Of a DNA stretch of 64,000 bases, positions 42,627-51,675 are shown piece by piece. Source of the DNA: Mesorhizobium sp. M8A.F.Ca.ET.218.01.1.1. GTDB taxonomy: Bacteria; Pseudomonadota; Alphaproteobacteria; Rhizobiales; Rhizobiaceae. A program made the position numbers and the translations under genes. The number at the start of each line of letters is the position of its first letter. Positions within the stretch are counted from its first letter, which is position 1. Below the pieces are notes generated by a model. That model ran no database searches. It was not told the DNA's origin and worked only from the letters and a program-made list of their open reading frames with translations. The stretch spans positions 372,001 to 436,000 of the forward strand of contig NZ_SRUZ01000005.1 in the NCBI RefSeq assembly GCF_004791165.1, written 5' to 3'.

Positions 42627-43118
42627 ATGGACGCTACATCTCTCGCAACGCTCTGGGCCACGATTGCCCTGATCATCTTCCTGGCCATCGCCGTCTACAT
42701 CAAGGTGCCCGGCATGATCGCCAAGGCGCTCGACGCCCGCGCCGCCAGGATCAGCAGTGAGCTCGACGAGGCCCGCAAGCTGCGCGACGAAGCCCAGCAA
42801 TTGCTTGGCCAGTACAAGAAGAAGCGCAAGGAAGCCGAGCAGGAGGCTGCCGACATTGTCGCGGCCGCCAAGCGCGAGGCCGAACTGCTGGCCGCCGAGG
42901 CCCACAAGAAGACCGAGGACTATGTCGCCCGGCGCACCGCGCTTGCCGAACAGAAGATCGGCCAGGCCGAGCGCGAAGCGATCGGCGAAGTGCGCGCCAG
43001 CGCCGTCGACATCGCTGTCGAGGCGGCACGTGCATTGCTCGCCGCCAAGGTTGACGCCAAGGCAGGAGCCGATCTGTTCAAGTCCGCGCTGCAGGATGTG
43101 AAGGCCAAGCTGAACTGA
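42627..43118 (+). CDS. atpF: F0F1 ATP synthase subunit b
   Basis: A 163-residue b subunit: one N-terminal membrane helix (TLWATIALIIFLAIAVYIKV) and a charged helix rich in Glu, Ala and Lys (YKKKRKEAEQEAADIVAAAK) that dimerises with b' and holds F1. It starts 10 bases after the b' stop. The F1 genes are not in this window, as is normal for this order. A terminator follows at 43140. Confidence 0.95.
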   Translation: MDATSLATLWATIALIIFLAIAVYIKVPGMIAKALDARAARISSELDEARKLRDEAQQLLGQYKKKRKEAEQEAADIVAAAKREAELLAAEAHKKTEDYVARRTALAEQKIGQAEREAIGEVRASAVDIAVEAARALLAAKVDAKAGADLFKSALQDVKAKLN

Positions 43119-43139
43119 GCTGACAACATCAAGCAAATC

Positions 43140-43171
43140 AAAGCCGTCCGGGAAACTTGGCGGCTTTTTTT
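43140..43171 (+). terminator. Intrinsic terminator of the F0 operon
   Basis: AAAGCCG pairs with CGGCTTT across a 14-base loop and is followed by a run of T to 43171. It begins about 20 bases after the atpF stop and is the clear end of the operon. Confidence 0.8.
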
Positions 43172-43193
43172 GTACGGTGCGTTGACGCCACCA

Positions 43194-43375
43194 ATCTCCC
43201 CTCATGGGGAGATGCCCGGCAGGGCAGAGGGGGGCGCGAAGGATCGCCGGCGTTCGATTCTTTATCCGTCGCACCGGCTGAGAAGTATCCGGCGAATCTG
43301 ATCGCAATGAACTGACAGGTCGGCGGGACAGCGCCCCCTCTGTCCTGCCGGACATTTCCCCCACGAGGGGGAGAT
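43194..43375. repeat. RIME-like palindromic element after the F0 operon
   Basis: An element of about 180 bp whose ends are imperfect inverted repeats of roughly 45 bases. The left arm has CTCCCCTCATGGGGAG and GGCAGGGCAGAGGGGG; the right arm has the complementary GCCCCCTCTGTCCTGCC and a CCCCCACGAGGGGG hairpin. This is the second RIME-type unit in the window, of another subtype than the one at 22408. The gap between atpF and rnhB (43119-43402) holds only this and the terminator. Confidence 0.75.
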
Positions 43376-43402
43376 CGGCTGTAGTTCGGCGCCGCTTTCG
43401 CC

Positions 43403-44098
43403 TCACTCCAGCCCGGCCAAGCTCTCTTCCTCAACCACCTCGACACCCCCAAGCCTGAACGGCGCAAACGAGGTGCGGTGCAGCCGCGCCACCGGCCCGT
43501 GCGCCTCGATCGCCGTGCGATGCCGGGCCGTGGCGTAACCCATATGGACTTCGAAGCCGTAACGATCGTGATGATTGCCGCAGCCACACATCATGCGGTC
43601 GCGCATGACCTTGGCGACGATCGAGGCGGCGGCGATCGATTGCGAGCGCTGGTCGCCCTTGATCAGCGCGCGCCCTTCGCAGGGCAGTCCCGGGGGCACG
43701 TCGCGCCCGTCGGCGAGCGCGAGTTTTGCCTGAACCGGCAGCCCGACCAGCGCGCGGCGCATCGCTTCGAGGCTCGCCTTGAGGATGTTGCTGCCATCGA
43801 TACCCTCCGCGCTGATCGACGCCATCGAGACGCCGAGCGCGGAACCGAGGATGCGCAGGAACAGCGCTTCGCGCTGCAAGTGGCTAAGCCGCTTTGAATC
43901 GTCGAGTCCTTCGGGAATGTTGGCGGGGTCGAGCACCACTGCTGCCGCGACGACCGGACCCGCCAGCGGGCCACGGCCGGCTTCGTCCATCCCCGCGACC
44001 GGCCACAAACCATCGGCCATCGCCTTCGTCTCGAAGGAGAAATCGGGTTTCTCGACGATCTCGAAGAGAAGCGGAGAATCAGAACGCGCACGAGCCAT
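43403..44098 (-). CDS. rnhB: Ribonuclease HII
   Basis: A 231-residue RNase HII, which removes single ribonucleotides and RNA primers from DNA. The first catalytic pair D38-E39 is in GMDEAGRGPLAGPVVAAAVV; LDDSKRLS and SIAAASIVAKVMRDR are further family blocks. The ATG at 44098 has only a weak ribosome site. The N-terminal 30 residues before the catalytic core are a little longer than in E. coli. It follows the PA0069 radical SAM gene on the same strand. Confidence 0.95.
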   Translation of the reverse strand: MARARSDSPLLFEIVEKPDFSFETKAMADGLWPVAGMDEAGRGPLAGPVVAAAVVLDPANIPEGLDDSKRLSHLQREALFLRILGSALGVSMASISAEGIDGSNILKASLEAMRRALVGLPVQAKLALADGRDVPPGLPCEGRALIKGDQRSQSIAAASIVAKVMRDRMMCGCGNHHDRYGFEVHMGYATARHRTAIEAHGPVARLHRTSFAPFRLGGVEVVEEESLAGLE

Positions 44099-44251
44099 GT
44101 TGCGGCGAGGTTCGCATCGGCTCCGATTCTCCGCAAGTCCCTCCGGGTCGGGTGGGGCGCCGGACCGGGAGGGCACCGTCTGCAGGCCGGGGCAGGCCGG
44201 ACGGGATTATTGGCCGCAGCGGTCATGAACAGCCGCGGCGATTTTCAATTT

Positions 44252-45457
44252 TCAGAGCAGCATCAACTGCTCCTGGTCCTTGCCGGCGGCCACGAACTGG
44301 TCAGTCCGCAACGTGCGTCGCTCCGCATTGAGGCCGAGCCGCTTGGCGGTGATTTCGAAGCGCCGGCCGATCTGCCAGGCATAGGGGCCGGCGCCCTTCA
44401 TGCGCTTGCCCCATTCCGAATCGTAGTCCTTGCCGTCGCGCATCGAACGGATCAGCGACATGACGTGGCGATAGCGGTCGGGATAGTGGCGCAGCAGCCA
44501 GTCCTTGAAGATCGGGCTGACCTCCAGCGGCAGGCGCAGCACCACATAGCCAGCTTCACGCGCTCCGGCATGGTGTGCCGAGTCGAGGATGCGTTCCATC
44601 TCCTGGTCGGTCAGGCCCGGAATGATCGGCGCCACCATCACCGAAGCCGGAATGCCGGCATCCGAAAGCTGCCTGATCGCTTCCAGCCGCTTGGTCGGCG
44701 TCGAGGCGCGGGGTTCCATCGTCCTGGCCAGCATGCGGTCGAGCGTCGTCACCGACAGCGCCACCTTGGCGAGCCCGCGCTCGGCCATGCGCGACAGAAT
44801 GTCGATGTCGCGCACCACCAGGGCCGATTTGGTGACGATGCCGACCGGATGACCGCGTGCCTCCAGCACTTCGAGGATCTCGCGCATGATCCGGTACTGC
44901 TTCTCGATCGGCTGGTAGGGATCGGTGTTGGTGCCGATGGCGATGGTGCGCGGCTGGTAGCCGTCCTTCGACAACTCCTTGTCGAGCAGGCGTGCCGCGT
45001 CCGGCTTGGCGAACAGCTTGGATTCGAAATCCAGGCCCGGCGACAGGCCCATGAACGAGTGTGTCGGCCGCGCGAAGCAATAGACGCAGCCGTGCTCGCA
45101 ACCGCGATAGGGATTGATCGACCGGTCGAAGGAGATGTCCGGCGATTCGTTGCGGGTGATGATGGTGCGCGGCTTCTCCACCTGCACCTCGGTCTTGAAC
45201 GGGGGCAGTTCCTCCAGCGAACTCCAGCCGTCGTCGAAGACATGTCGGCTCACGGGTTCGAACCGGCCGGACGGATTGATGCCTGCCGACCGGCCACGGT
45301 TGCGGTCCGGACGGACCCGCATGCCGCTCTGCTCGATCATCGCGTTGGCCATTTCGGCTCGTCCTGCTCCGAAGGCTGCAATGTCGGCGCGCATGATCGG
45401 TTCCATCTTCGCCCGCTCCCAGGGACTGTCCATGTTCTGTCGAATCGCTCTGCTCAT
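44252..45457 (-). CDS. PA0069-family radical SAM protein
   Basis: A 401-residue radical SAM enzyme. The iron-sulfur motif is CEHGCVYC inside INPYRGCEHGCVYCFARPTH. It is followed by the PA0069 hallmarks LDFESKLFAKPDA and IAIGTNTDPYQPIEKQY. AGGAAT lies 8 bases before the ATG at 45457. These proteins resemble spore photoproduct lyase-type enzymes, but no reaction is known. It is divergent from a small glycosyltransferase gene and upstream of rnhB. Confidence 0.93.
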   Translation of the reverse strand: MSRAIRQNMDSPWERAKMEPIMRADIAAFGAGRAEMANAMIEQSGMRVRPDRNRGRSAGINPSGRFEPVSRHVFDDGWSSLEELPPFKTEVQVEKPRTIITRNESPDISFDRSINPYRGCEHGCVYCFARPTHSFMGLSPGLDFESKLFAKPDAARLLDKELSKDGYQPRTIAIGTNTDPYQPIEKQYRIMREILEVLEARGHPVGIVTKSALVVRDIDILSRMAERGLAKVALSVTTLDRMLARTMEPRASTPTKRLEAIRQLSDAGIPASVMVAPIIPGLTDQEMERILDSAHHAGAREAGYVVLRLPLEVSPIFKDWLLRHYPDRYRHVMSLIRSMRDGKDYDSEWGKRMKGAGPYAWQIGRRFEITAKRLGLNAERRTLRTDQFVAAGKDQEQLMLL

Positions 45458-45554
45458 GGAAATTATTCCTATTTTGTTGATGAGAACAAAGCAAGAACTT
45501 TTTATGGTGCGGCGCAAAAACTGGCGTCGGTCGGCGCTTTCCGCTATTCGGCTC

Positions 45555-46070
45555 ATGATGCTCAGTGTTCTCATCGAAACGCATAATGACGAGGAGGGTC
45601 TCGCCCGCACGCTGGCGACGCTGATCGGCGGCGCGGTCGAGGGCGTGGTGCGCGATGTCGTCGTCTGCGACACCGGCTCCACCGACCACACGCATCGCGT
45701 GGCCGAGCATGCCGGCTGCCACTATGTGGGGAGCGGCGGCATCGCCGCCGGCATTCGCCAGGCCAAGGGTGACTGGCTGCTGTTTCTCGAACCGGGTGCG
45801 AGGCTGGTGGAGGGTTGGATCGACGCGGTTGTCGCCCATACCGCCAGGCAGACAATGGCCGCCCGGTTCTCGCGGGCGCGGGGCAGCCGTCCGCCGTTCC
45901 TGGCCCGGGTCTTTTCGGCAAACCGTGCGCTCGCCGACGGCCTGGTGATCAGCAAGCGGCAGGCGGCATCTCTGTCCAAGAATGCCGGCAGCGCCGAGGC
46001 GTTGGCGCGCGGTCTGGCGACAAAGAAGCTCGACGCCGAGATCTGGGCGGCGCCGCCGAGGCAGAGGTGA
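45555..46070 (+). CDS. Small family-2-like glycosyltransferase
   Basis: A 171-residue GT-A fold protein. MLSVLIETHNDEEGLARTLA opens the nucleotide-sugar domain, and VVVCDTGSTDHTHRVAEHAG is the conserved second strand. The usual DxD metal motif is replaced in GDWLLFLEPGARLVEGWID, so catalysis may be altered. ATG at 45555 or 45558 shows no ribosome site; the in-frame ATG at 45504 would add a basic stretch that looks non-coding. Small glycosyltransferases of this type are common near rnhB in rhizobia; the product is unknown. Confidence 0.8.
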   Translation: MMLSVLIETHNDEEGLARTLATLIGGAVEGVVRDVVVCDTGSTDHTHRVAEHAGCHYVGSGGIAAGIRQAKGDWLLFLEPGARLVEGWIDAVVAHTARQTMAARFSRARGSRPPFLARVFSANRALADGLVISKRQAASLSKNAGSAEALARGLATKKLDAEIWAAPPRQR

Positions 46071-46092
46071 TTTTTTGCGGCTGCTCTGTCCA

Positions 46093-46107
46093 TTGTGCGT
46101 TGCACAA
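46093..46107. promoter_or_regulatory. Inverted repeat before the PhyH-like gene
   Basis: TTGTGCGTTGCACAA has perfect 6-base arms around a 3-base spacer, within the 149-base gap upstream of the PhyH-like gene. It could be an operator; alternatively it may be a terminator hairpin of the glycosyltransferase gene, since A-runs follow rather than T-runs on the plus strand. Confidence 0.35.
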
Positions 46108-46219
46108 AAACTGACGCGCGGGTAACTTTCCGACAAGACGGGTGAATTGGGTTTGGGTCATGCCGGAACGGCAGGCTCCGACATTGCGTCGGCGCTGCAT
46201 CATACCCTTGAGGATCCCC

Positions 46220-47194
46220 ATGAACCTTTCGACCACTGACAAGTCCGGCACTGCCAGTCTCGAGGCCATTGCACGCAATGGCAGCCTGCTGCGCCGCATC
46301 GCCGTGCGCATCCCGACCTATCTGAAGGACCTGCGCGAAAACCCTGCCTGGCTGCCGATGTTCGTTCTGGCGCGTACCATGCCCGGGCGCCGGATGCATT
46401 GGCTGGGCGCGAAGCGCGCTCGTCCGGCCGACAATGCCGGGGACACGATGTTCAGGGGCGTTCAGCGCGAGGCCGTCGTCGGCGCGTTGCGGTCGGACGG
46501 GCTGTTCTCGGGGCTGATCCTGCCGCCTGATATCCACGAGGAGATTGCCAGCTTCGCCCGGCGCACGCCCTGCTACGGCAATTTCGACCGCCGGCTCGAA
46601 TTCGTGCCCGGCGAACATGCCGAAGCCGAAAAGCGCCTTGGCCGCTCATTGCTGAGCGGCCATTATTTCGAACGCATCCTCGACTGCCCGGCGGCACTCG
46701 CCATACAGCGCGACCCGCTGCTGCTCGACATCGCCGCGCACTATCTCGGCGCTCAGGCGAAACTCATCACGACACGCGTCTGGTGGAGTTTTCCTACCGG
46801 CGAGGCGTCCGACGCCGACAAGAACCTTGCCTCGCTCGGCAAGTATCATTTCGATCTCGATGACTGGCGGATGTTGAAATTCTTTTTCTACCTCAAGCCC
46901 GTCGACGCCGAGACCGGTCCGCATGTCTATGTCAGGGGAAGCCACAGGCGCCGCGCCATAAGGCATCAGCTCACCCTTCTCGTCGGCCATCCCGCCAAGG
47001 ATGTGCTGGACGTGTATGGCGAGCAGAGCCCGGTGACCCTGACCGGAGAGGCTGGCCTCGGCTTCGTCGAAGACCCCTTCGGTTTCCACATGGGCACGGT
47101 GCCGGCACGCACGCCACGGCTGATGATGGAAGTTGGCTTCGGCGTCTCCAAGCCGTCGCGCCGTCGTTTCCATGGCGAGCCGGTCATCCGCTGA
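46220..47194 (+). CDS. Phytanoyl-CoA dioxygenase (PhyH)-like protein
   Basis: A 324-residue Fe(II)/2-oxoglutarate oxygenase-like protein. The HxD motif is in YHFDLDDWRMLKFFFYL, the distal histidine in GFHMGTVP, and a candidate cosubstrate Arg in TPRLMMEVGFG. The N-terminal 100 residues are extra to the core. AGGATCC lies 4 bases before the ATG at 46220. A palindrome TTGTGC-gtt-GCACAA (46093-46107) sits 110 bases upstream. Substrate unknown; PhyH relatives act on acyl chains, ectoine or natural products. Confidence 0.8.
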   Translation: MNLSTTDKSGTASLEAIARNGSLLRRIAVRIPTYLKDLRENPAWLPMFVLARTMPGRRMHWLGAKRARPADNAGDTMFRGVQREAVVGALRSDGLFSGLILPPDIHEEIASFARRTPCYGNFDRRLEFVPGEHAEAEKRLGRSLLSGHYFERILDCPAALAIQRDPLLLDIAAHYLGAQAKLITTRVWWSFPTGEASDADKNLASLGKYHFDLDDWRMLKFFFYLKPVDAETGPHVYVRGSHRRRAIRHQLTLLVGHPAKDVLDVYGEQSPVTLTGEAGLGFVEDPFGFHMGTVPARTPRLMMEVGFGVSKPSRRRFHGEPVIR

Positions 47195-47201
47195 AGGCAG
47201 G

Positions 47202-47642
47202 TCAGGCGAAGCTCATCTCGACCGGCATCCAGCGAAGGCGACGCCTGGCTTGCCGCTCAGCTCTGTTTTCCCAGTCGAAGTCGACCAGGACCGATTCTCC
47301 GGTGAACGCCCTGTGATCGTCCAGGGCGTTGACGATCAGGATGGCCCTGGCCTCGTCATTTTCCCCGGCGATCGCGGCGGCATAGACGCCGCATTCTCGG
47401 CAAATCAGATAGTCGGCGGTCTCCAGTCCGAACCGGTATTTGCGCAATCGCCTTGCGTCCTTGACCGAGATGATCAGCCTGCCGTCAGGATCGGCGACGG
47501 CGCGCGCGCCATGCTTTGTGCAGAACGAGCATTGGCAGGCGCGGACTTCGATTTGCGATGGATCCAGCTCGGTCGAAAATCGCAGGCGTATATTGCCGCA
47601 ATGGCACCCACCAGTGTGCATGGTTCCAGTTTGCACGGCCAT
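47202..47642 (-). CDS. GFA-domain (glutathione-dependent formaldehyde-activating-like) protein
   Basis: A 146-residue zinc protein of the GFA/CENP-V family. Zinc ligands are visible in GGCHCGNIRLRF, RACQCSFCTKHG and CRECGVYAAAI. The family is named after an enzyme that links formaldehyde to glutathione, but most members have unknown roles. AAGG before the ATG at 47642 supports that start over the ATG at 47621. It converges with the PhyH-like gene, 7 bases apart. Confidence 0.9.
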   Translation of the reverse strand: MAVQTGTMHTGGCHCGNIRLRFSTELDPSQIEVRACQCSFCTKHGARAVADPDGRLIISVKDARRLRKYRFGLETADYLICRECGVYAAAIAGENDEARAILIVNALDDHRAFTGESVLVDFDWENRAERQARRRLRWMPVEMSFA

Positions 47643-47780
47643 ATCTGCCTTCTCGTGAACGGTAGGGATCGCCCACGAAGATACTGTCTCCGGCATCCGG
47701 TTTGGAATGGCCGTTCGAAGGCGCCCGGCGCTGTTCTGCCTGGCGAACACGGCGTGAAGTCGGCACTTTGCCTAGGCTTT

Positions 47781-48335
<555 letters not shown>

Positions 48336-48336
48336 C

Positions 48337-49224
48337 TCACTCAGCCTCCGATGCCATGCTGCGCGTTGCCGCGACGAACCAGTCGGGCTGGCGGCCGCGG
48401 ATCTCGGCCGCCGCGCGCTTGGCGACATTGCCGGTCTCGAACAGGCCGAAGCACGTCGCGCCCGATCCGGACATTCGTGAAAAACCCGATCCAGCCTTAT
48501 CAAGCCATGAAAGCGCCCTGCCTATGGCGGGCTGCATCGCAAGGGCTGGCTGCTCGAGATCGTTGCGGGTCACCTCCAGCCAGTTGCGCAGGCTGTGAAA
48601 CTCGATGCTGCGCGGCAGCGGCGGCAGTGGCTCATTGTCGCGACGGGACAGTGAAGCGAAGATTTCCGCTGTCGAGACGGGCGTTCCCGGATTGACCAGC
48701 ACCAGACCCAGCGCCGAAAAATCCGGCACCATCGACAGCTCCTCACCGATGCCGCGCGCCACCAGCGGCTTTGCCGCCAGGCACATCGGCACGTCGGCGC
48801 CTAGCGAAAGACCGATCCGCGCCAGCTCGGTGCTGTCGATGTCCAGGCCCCAGCTCTCCGCCAGCCCGCGCAGCACGGCCGCCGCGTCGCTCGACCCTCC
48901 GCCCACGCCGGACGCGACCGGAAGGTTCTTTTCGAGCCTGATGGTCACGGGCGGCGTGCTCCGAATGCCGGCGGCCTGCCGCAACGCATCGCGTGCCTTC
49001 AGCACCAGATTGCCGCCATCGAGCGGGACGTCCGCCGCATAGCGGCCGGACACGCTGAAATCGTCGGCTTCAGCCGGCGCGATCTCGATCCTGTCGCCAA
49101 AGCGCGTGAACACAGCCAGGCTTTCGATGAGATGGTAACCGTCGGGGCGCCTGCCGGTGACGTGCAAAGCAAGATTTATCTTGGCGGGTGCCGCCCAGGT
49201 CCGGACACGCGGACCGGATTCCAC
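48337..49224 (-). CDS. ispE: 4-diphosphocytidyl-2-C-methyl-D-erythritol kinase
   Basis: A 295-residue GHMP kinase of the non-mevalonate isoprenoid route, phosphorylating CDP-methylerythritol. WAAPAKINLALHVTGRRPDG is the substrate region near the N-terminus, VASGVGGGSSDAAAVLRGL is the ATP loop, and FSRMSGSGATCFGLF is the C-terminal GHMP motif. GTG start at 49224. Downstream moaB follows at once. The polyprenyl synthase gene further on uses the products of this route. Confidence 0.96.
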   Translation of the reverse strand: MESGPRVRTWAAPAKINLALHVTGRRPDGYHLIESLAVFTRFGDRIEIAPAEADDFSVSGRYAADVPLDGGNLVLKARDALRQAAGIRSTPPVTIRLEKNLPVASGVGGGSSDAAAVLRGLAESWGLDIDSTELARIGLSLGADVPMCLAAKPLVARGIGEELSMVPDFSALGLVLVNPGTPVSTAEIFASLSRRDNEPLPPLPRSIEFHSLRNWLEVTRNDLEQPALAMQPAIGRALSWLDKAGSGFSRMSGSGATCFGLFETGNVAKRAAAEIRGRQPDWFVAATRSMASEAE

Positions 49225-49250
49225 AGTCTCTATTGCGAGTGAAATGAGGG

Positions 49251-49436
49251 TCAGTCCTTGGCCAGCCGGTATTCGCCGGTCTTCGGATCCTTGACCAGCG
49301 TTCCCATCGCGCCGTTGGCCGCCTGTTTTTCGGTCCGCCGCACCTTGGCCGTCACGCGCTCGGCCTCGCGCAGGAAGGTGCGGTAGCCGAAATAGGCGGC
49401 GACGCCGACGACGGCGAAGAAAATGAGCTGCGGCAT
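49251..49436 (-). CDS. Small membrane protein, hypothetical
   Basis: A 61-residue protein with one helix at the N-terminus (LIFFAVVGVAAYFGYRTFL), then a charged cytoplasmic tail with VKDPKTGEYRLAKD at the end. The tail motif is seen in many small rhizobial proteins of unknown role. AGGAG lies 8 bases before the ATG at 49436, so the longer frame is rejected. It sits between the S49 peptidase and ispE genes on the same strand. Confidence 0.75.
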   Translation of the reverse strand: MPQLIFFAVVGVAAYFGYRTFLREAERVTAKVRRTEKQAANGAMGTLVKDPKTGEYRLAKD

Positions 49437-49519
49437 GTCAAAACTCCTACCACGCTGGGCCGGTAAGGGCGGCCGGTCGGGTCTTTCGGGCAACCATGCT
49501 AGACGCTTTCATGGCTTTT

Positions 49520-50416
49520 TCAAAGCCCGAAGCGCGCCCACAATGCGCGCTCTTCCGCCGCATCGATGACGCCGCTGGCGGCAGCCGCGGCGATATCGGG
49601 CGCTGAAAAGCCCTTGTTCGAGCCGAACAGGCCGAAGCGGCCGAGGAAACCGCGCGGCGCCGAGACCAGCCTGAGCTGGGTCTTCGGCCCGAAGCGGGTC
49701 TTCAGCACCGTGCGCATGTCGCCGAGTGCATCCACGAGGCCGAGTTCCAGGCCTCGCTTGCCGGTCCAGAACAGCCCGGTGAACAGATCCGGATCGTCCT
49801 TGAGCTTCGTGCCGCGCCGCTCCTTGACCAGATCGATGAAAGTCTCGTGCACTTCGAGCTGCAGCGCTTTCAGCCGCTCGACGTCTTCCTTCTTCTCCGG
49901 CTTGAACGGGTCGAGCACCGCCTTGTTCTGGCCGGCGGTGTGGACGCGCCGCTCGATGCCGATCTTCTTCATCAGCTCCGGAAAACCGAACGAGGCCGAC
50001 ACCACGCCGATCGAGCCTACGATGGACGATGGGTCGGCGAAGATCTCGTCGCCGGCGACAGCGATCATGTAGCCGCCGGAGGCCGCGACATCCTCGACGA
50101 AGACCAGCACTTTTTTATTCTTCTCGACCGCAAGGTCATGAATGCGCTTGAAGATCAACCGCGACTGCACCGGCGAGCCGCCGGGGGAGTTGATCGAGAT
50201 CGCGACCGCCGGCGCGTCGAAGGAAAACGCTTTTTCGATCAGTCCGGCGGTGGAAGCAAGCGACAGGCTCGGCCGGAACTGGCCGCCGCCGGCCATGATG
50301 GTGCCGTGCAGCCGGATGACCGGAACGGTGACGACGGTGGAGCGCCAGGACTTCGGCAGCAGACGGTTGAAAAGACGTTTCACGATGACGTGGTCTCCGG
50401 CGGTGGTTGCAGGCAT
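49520..50416 (-). CDS. Signal-peptide-peptidase-like protease, S49 family
   Basis: A 298-residue serine protease of the SppA/SohB family. The Ser-Lys dyad is visible as S113 in DVAASGGYMIAV and K165 in TAGQNKAVLD, 52 residues apart as in other S49 enzymes. The fold has the crotonase-like SINSPGGSPVQSRLIF block. There is no clear membrane anchor at the N-terminus, so the single-domain enzyme may act at the membrane face with partners. Start at 50416; no strong ribosome site. Confidence 0.93.
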   Translation of the reverse strand: MPATTAGDHVIVKRLFNRLLPKSWRSTVVTVPVIRLHGTIMAGGGQFRPSLSLASTAGLIEKAFSFDAPAVAISINSPGGSPVQSRLIFKRIHDLAVEKNKKVLVFVEDVAASGGYMIAVAGDEIFADPSSIVGSIGVVSASFGFPELMKKIGIERRVHTAGQNKAVLDPFKPEKKEDVERLKALQLEVHETFIDLVKERRGTKLKDDPDLFTGLFWTGKRGLELGLVDALGDMRTVLKTRFGPKTQLRLVSAPRGFLGRFGLFGSNKGFSAPDIAAAAASGVIDAAEERALWARFGL

Positions 50417-50461
50417 GTAGGGATTTCCCGGCCAACGGCAATGTGCAGGGCCGCGAACAGC

Positions 50462-51262
50462 TCAATCTCCGAACAGCGAGGCGAGCCCGTTGGTGATCAT
50501 TTCGCTGCGCTCGTCGGGGCCGTTGCCCGATCGCGCGTGAAGCATCAGGGGCGGACGGATGGCGAGCTTTCCCCGTGCCCCAAGTGCTGCCCGCACGACA
50601 ATGCGGATTGCCGCTGCGTCCGGGCGAGGGTGCACGGCGAGCATCTCGGCTTCGCCGAAGCGGCCTGAAATCGCGTCGAGAATGGAGCCGAGCTGTTCGG
50701 GCCGGGCGATGACGGCAAGTCCGCCGCGCGACCTGACAACCGCCGCCGCGCTGCGGATCCAGTTTTCGAACAGCCCGTCCTCCATGACATGGGCTTCCTT
50801 TCTTAGCTGCTCGGGAGTGGCGCGGTCCCGTGCGGCGTTGAAAGGCGGGTTCATGATGACGAAGTCGAAATCATTGTCGGCAAGGCCGGCGGCGGCCCGG
50901 GCCCGACCCGACACGGTGACATCGGCCACAAGCACGGCCGCGCGATCGCTGAGATGTGCATTGCCGGGATGGGCAAGCGTGGCCGCCGCGAAGGCCGCCA
51001 TCTCGGGCGCGCGTTCGACCAGCACAGCCTGGGCGCCCGGACAGCGCGACAGCACCGCCAGACCGGCAGCACCGGCGCCGGCTCCGAAATCGGCGAGCCG
51101 TCCGCCAAAGGAGGATGGCACGGACGCGGCCAGCATCATCGCATCCATCCCGGCGCGATGGCCGCCATGCTTGGGCTGCACGAGCCAGAACCGGCCGCGG
51201 TGGAAGGCATCGACCGTATGGGCCGGCGCATCCGTGGCAAGGGCGGCTGGCGCGGCCGACAT
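50462..51262 (-). CDS. SAM-dependent methyltransferase with NPPF motif (TrmN6-like)
   Basis: A 266-residue Rossmann-fold methyltransferase. The SAM-binding motif is LADFGAGAGAAGLAVLSRC and the catalytic adenine-N6 motif is VIMNPPFNAARD. This matches enzymes that methylate A37 of tRNA-Val in E. coli. The ATG at 51262 shares one base with the stop of the DUF2007 gene (TAATG), so they are coupled. Target RNA is inferred only from family. Confidence 0.9.
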   Translation of the reverse strand: MSAAPAALATDAPAHTVDAFHRGRFWLVQPKHGGHRAGMDAMMLAASVPSSFGGRLADFGAGAGAAGLAVLSRCPGAQAVLVERAPEMAAFAAATLAHPGNAHLSDRAAVLVADVTVSGRARAAAGLADNDFDFVIMNPPFNAARDRATPEQLRKEAHVMEDGLFENWIRSAAAVVRSRGGLAVIARPEQLGSILDAISGRFGEAEMLAVHPRPDAAAIRIVVRAALGARGKLAIRPPLMLHARSGNGPDERSEMITNGLASLFGD

Positions 51263-51486
51263 TATTTCCCCCGGATCTCGTTTGCGATGCCGGCATCGGT
51301 CAGGATGCGGCGCGCGGCGTCGGCCTGGTCGGCATCGACCATGATGCGCCGCGGCAGGATACCGAGCGAGCCGTCGAGCACGCTCATGTTCTGGTCGGCG
51401 ACGAAGCAGCCGATGCCGGCATCGCGCATCAGCGATTCGACAAAGGAGATGATGACGGCGTCGTTGGTGCGGATGAGTTCTATCAT
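51262..51486 (-). CDS. DUF2007-domain protein
   Basis: A 74-residue protein of the DUF2007 family (putative signal-transducing protein): MIELIRTNDAVIISFVESLM, then CFVADQNMSVLDGSLGILPR and VDADQADAARRIL. The function is not established. It is co-transcribed with the methyltransferase gene, with which its stop overlaps as TAATG. It is divergent from the polyprenyl synthase gene. Confidence 0.9.
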   Translation of the reverse strand: MIELIRTNDAVIISFVESLMRDAGIGCFVADQNMSVLDGSLGILPRRIMVDADQADAARRILTDAGIANEIRGK

Positions 51487-51675
51487 CGCAAGAAACTCGC
51501 AGGTTGCAGCGTGCATGTAAACGTGCGGCCGCATTCCCGCATTTCCCGGCGTTGACACGCTGTCGCCGCCGCCGCGCCAATTCGCCACTTGCCGTGCCCG
51601 TGTCCGCCGCCCTAGAGTCCATGCCGGGACTAAGGGTGCCGTCGCACGCGTTATACCAAGACGGGAGTGATTGTC

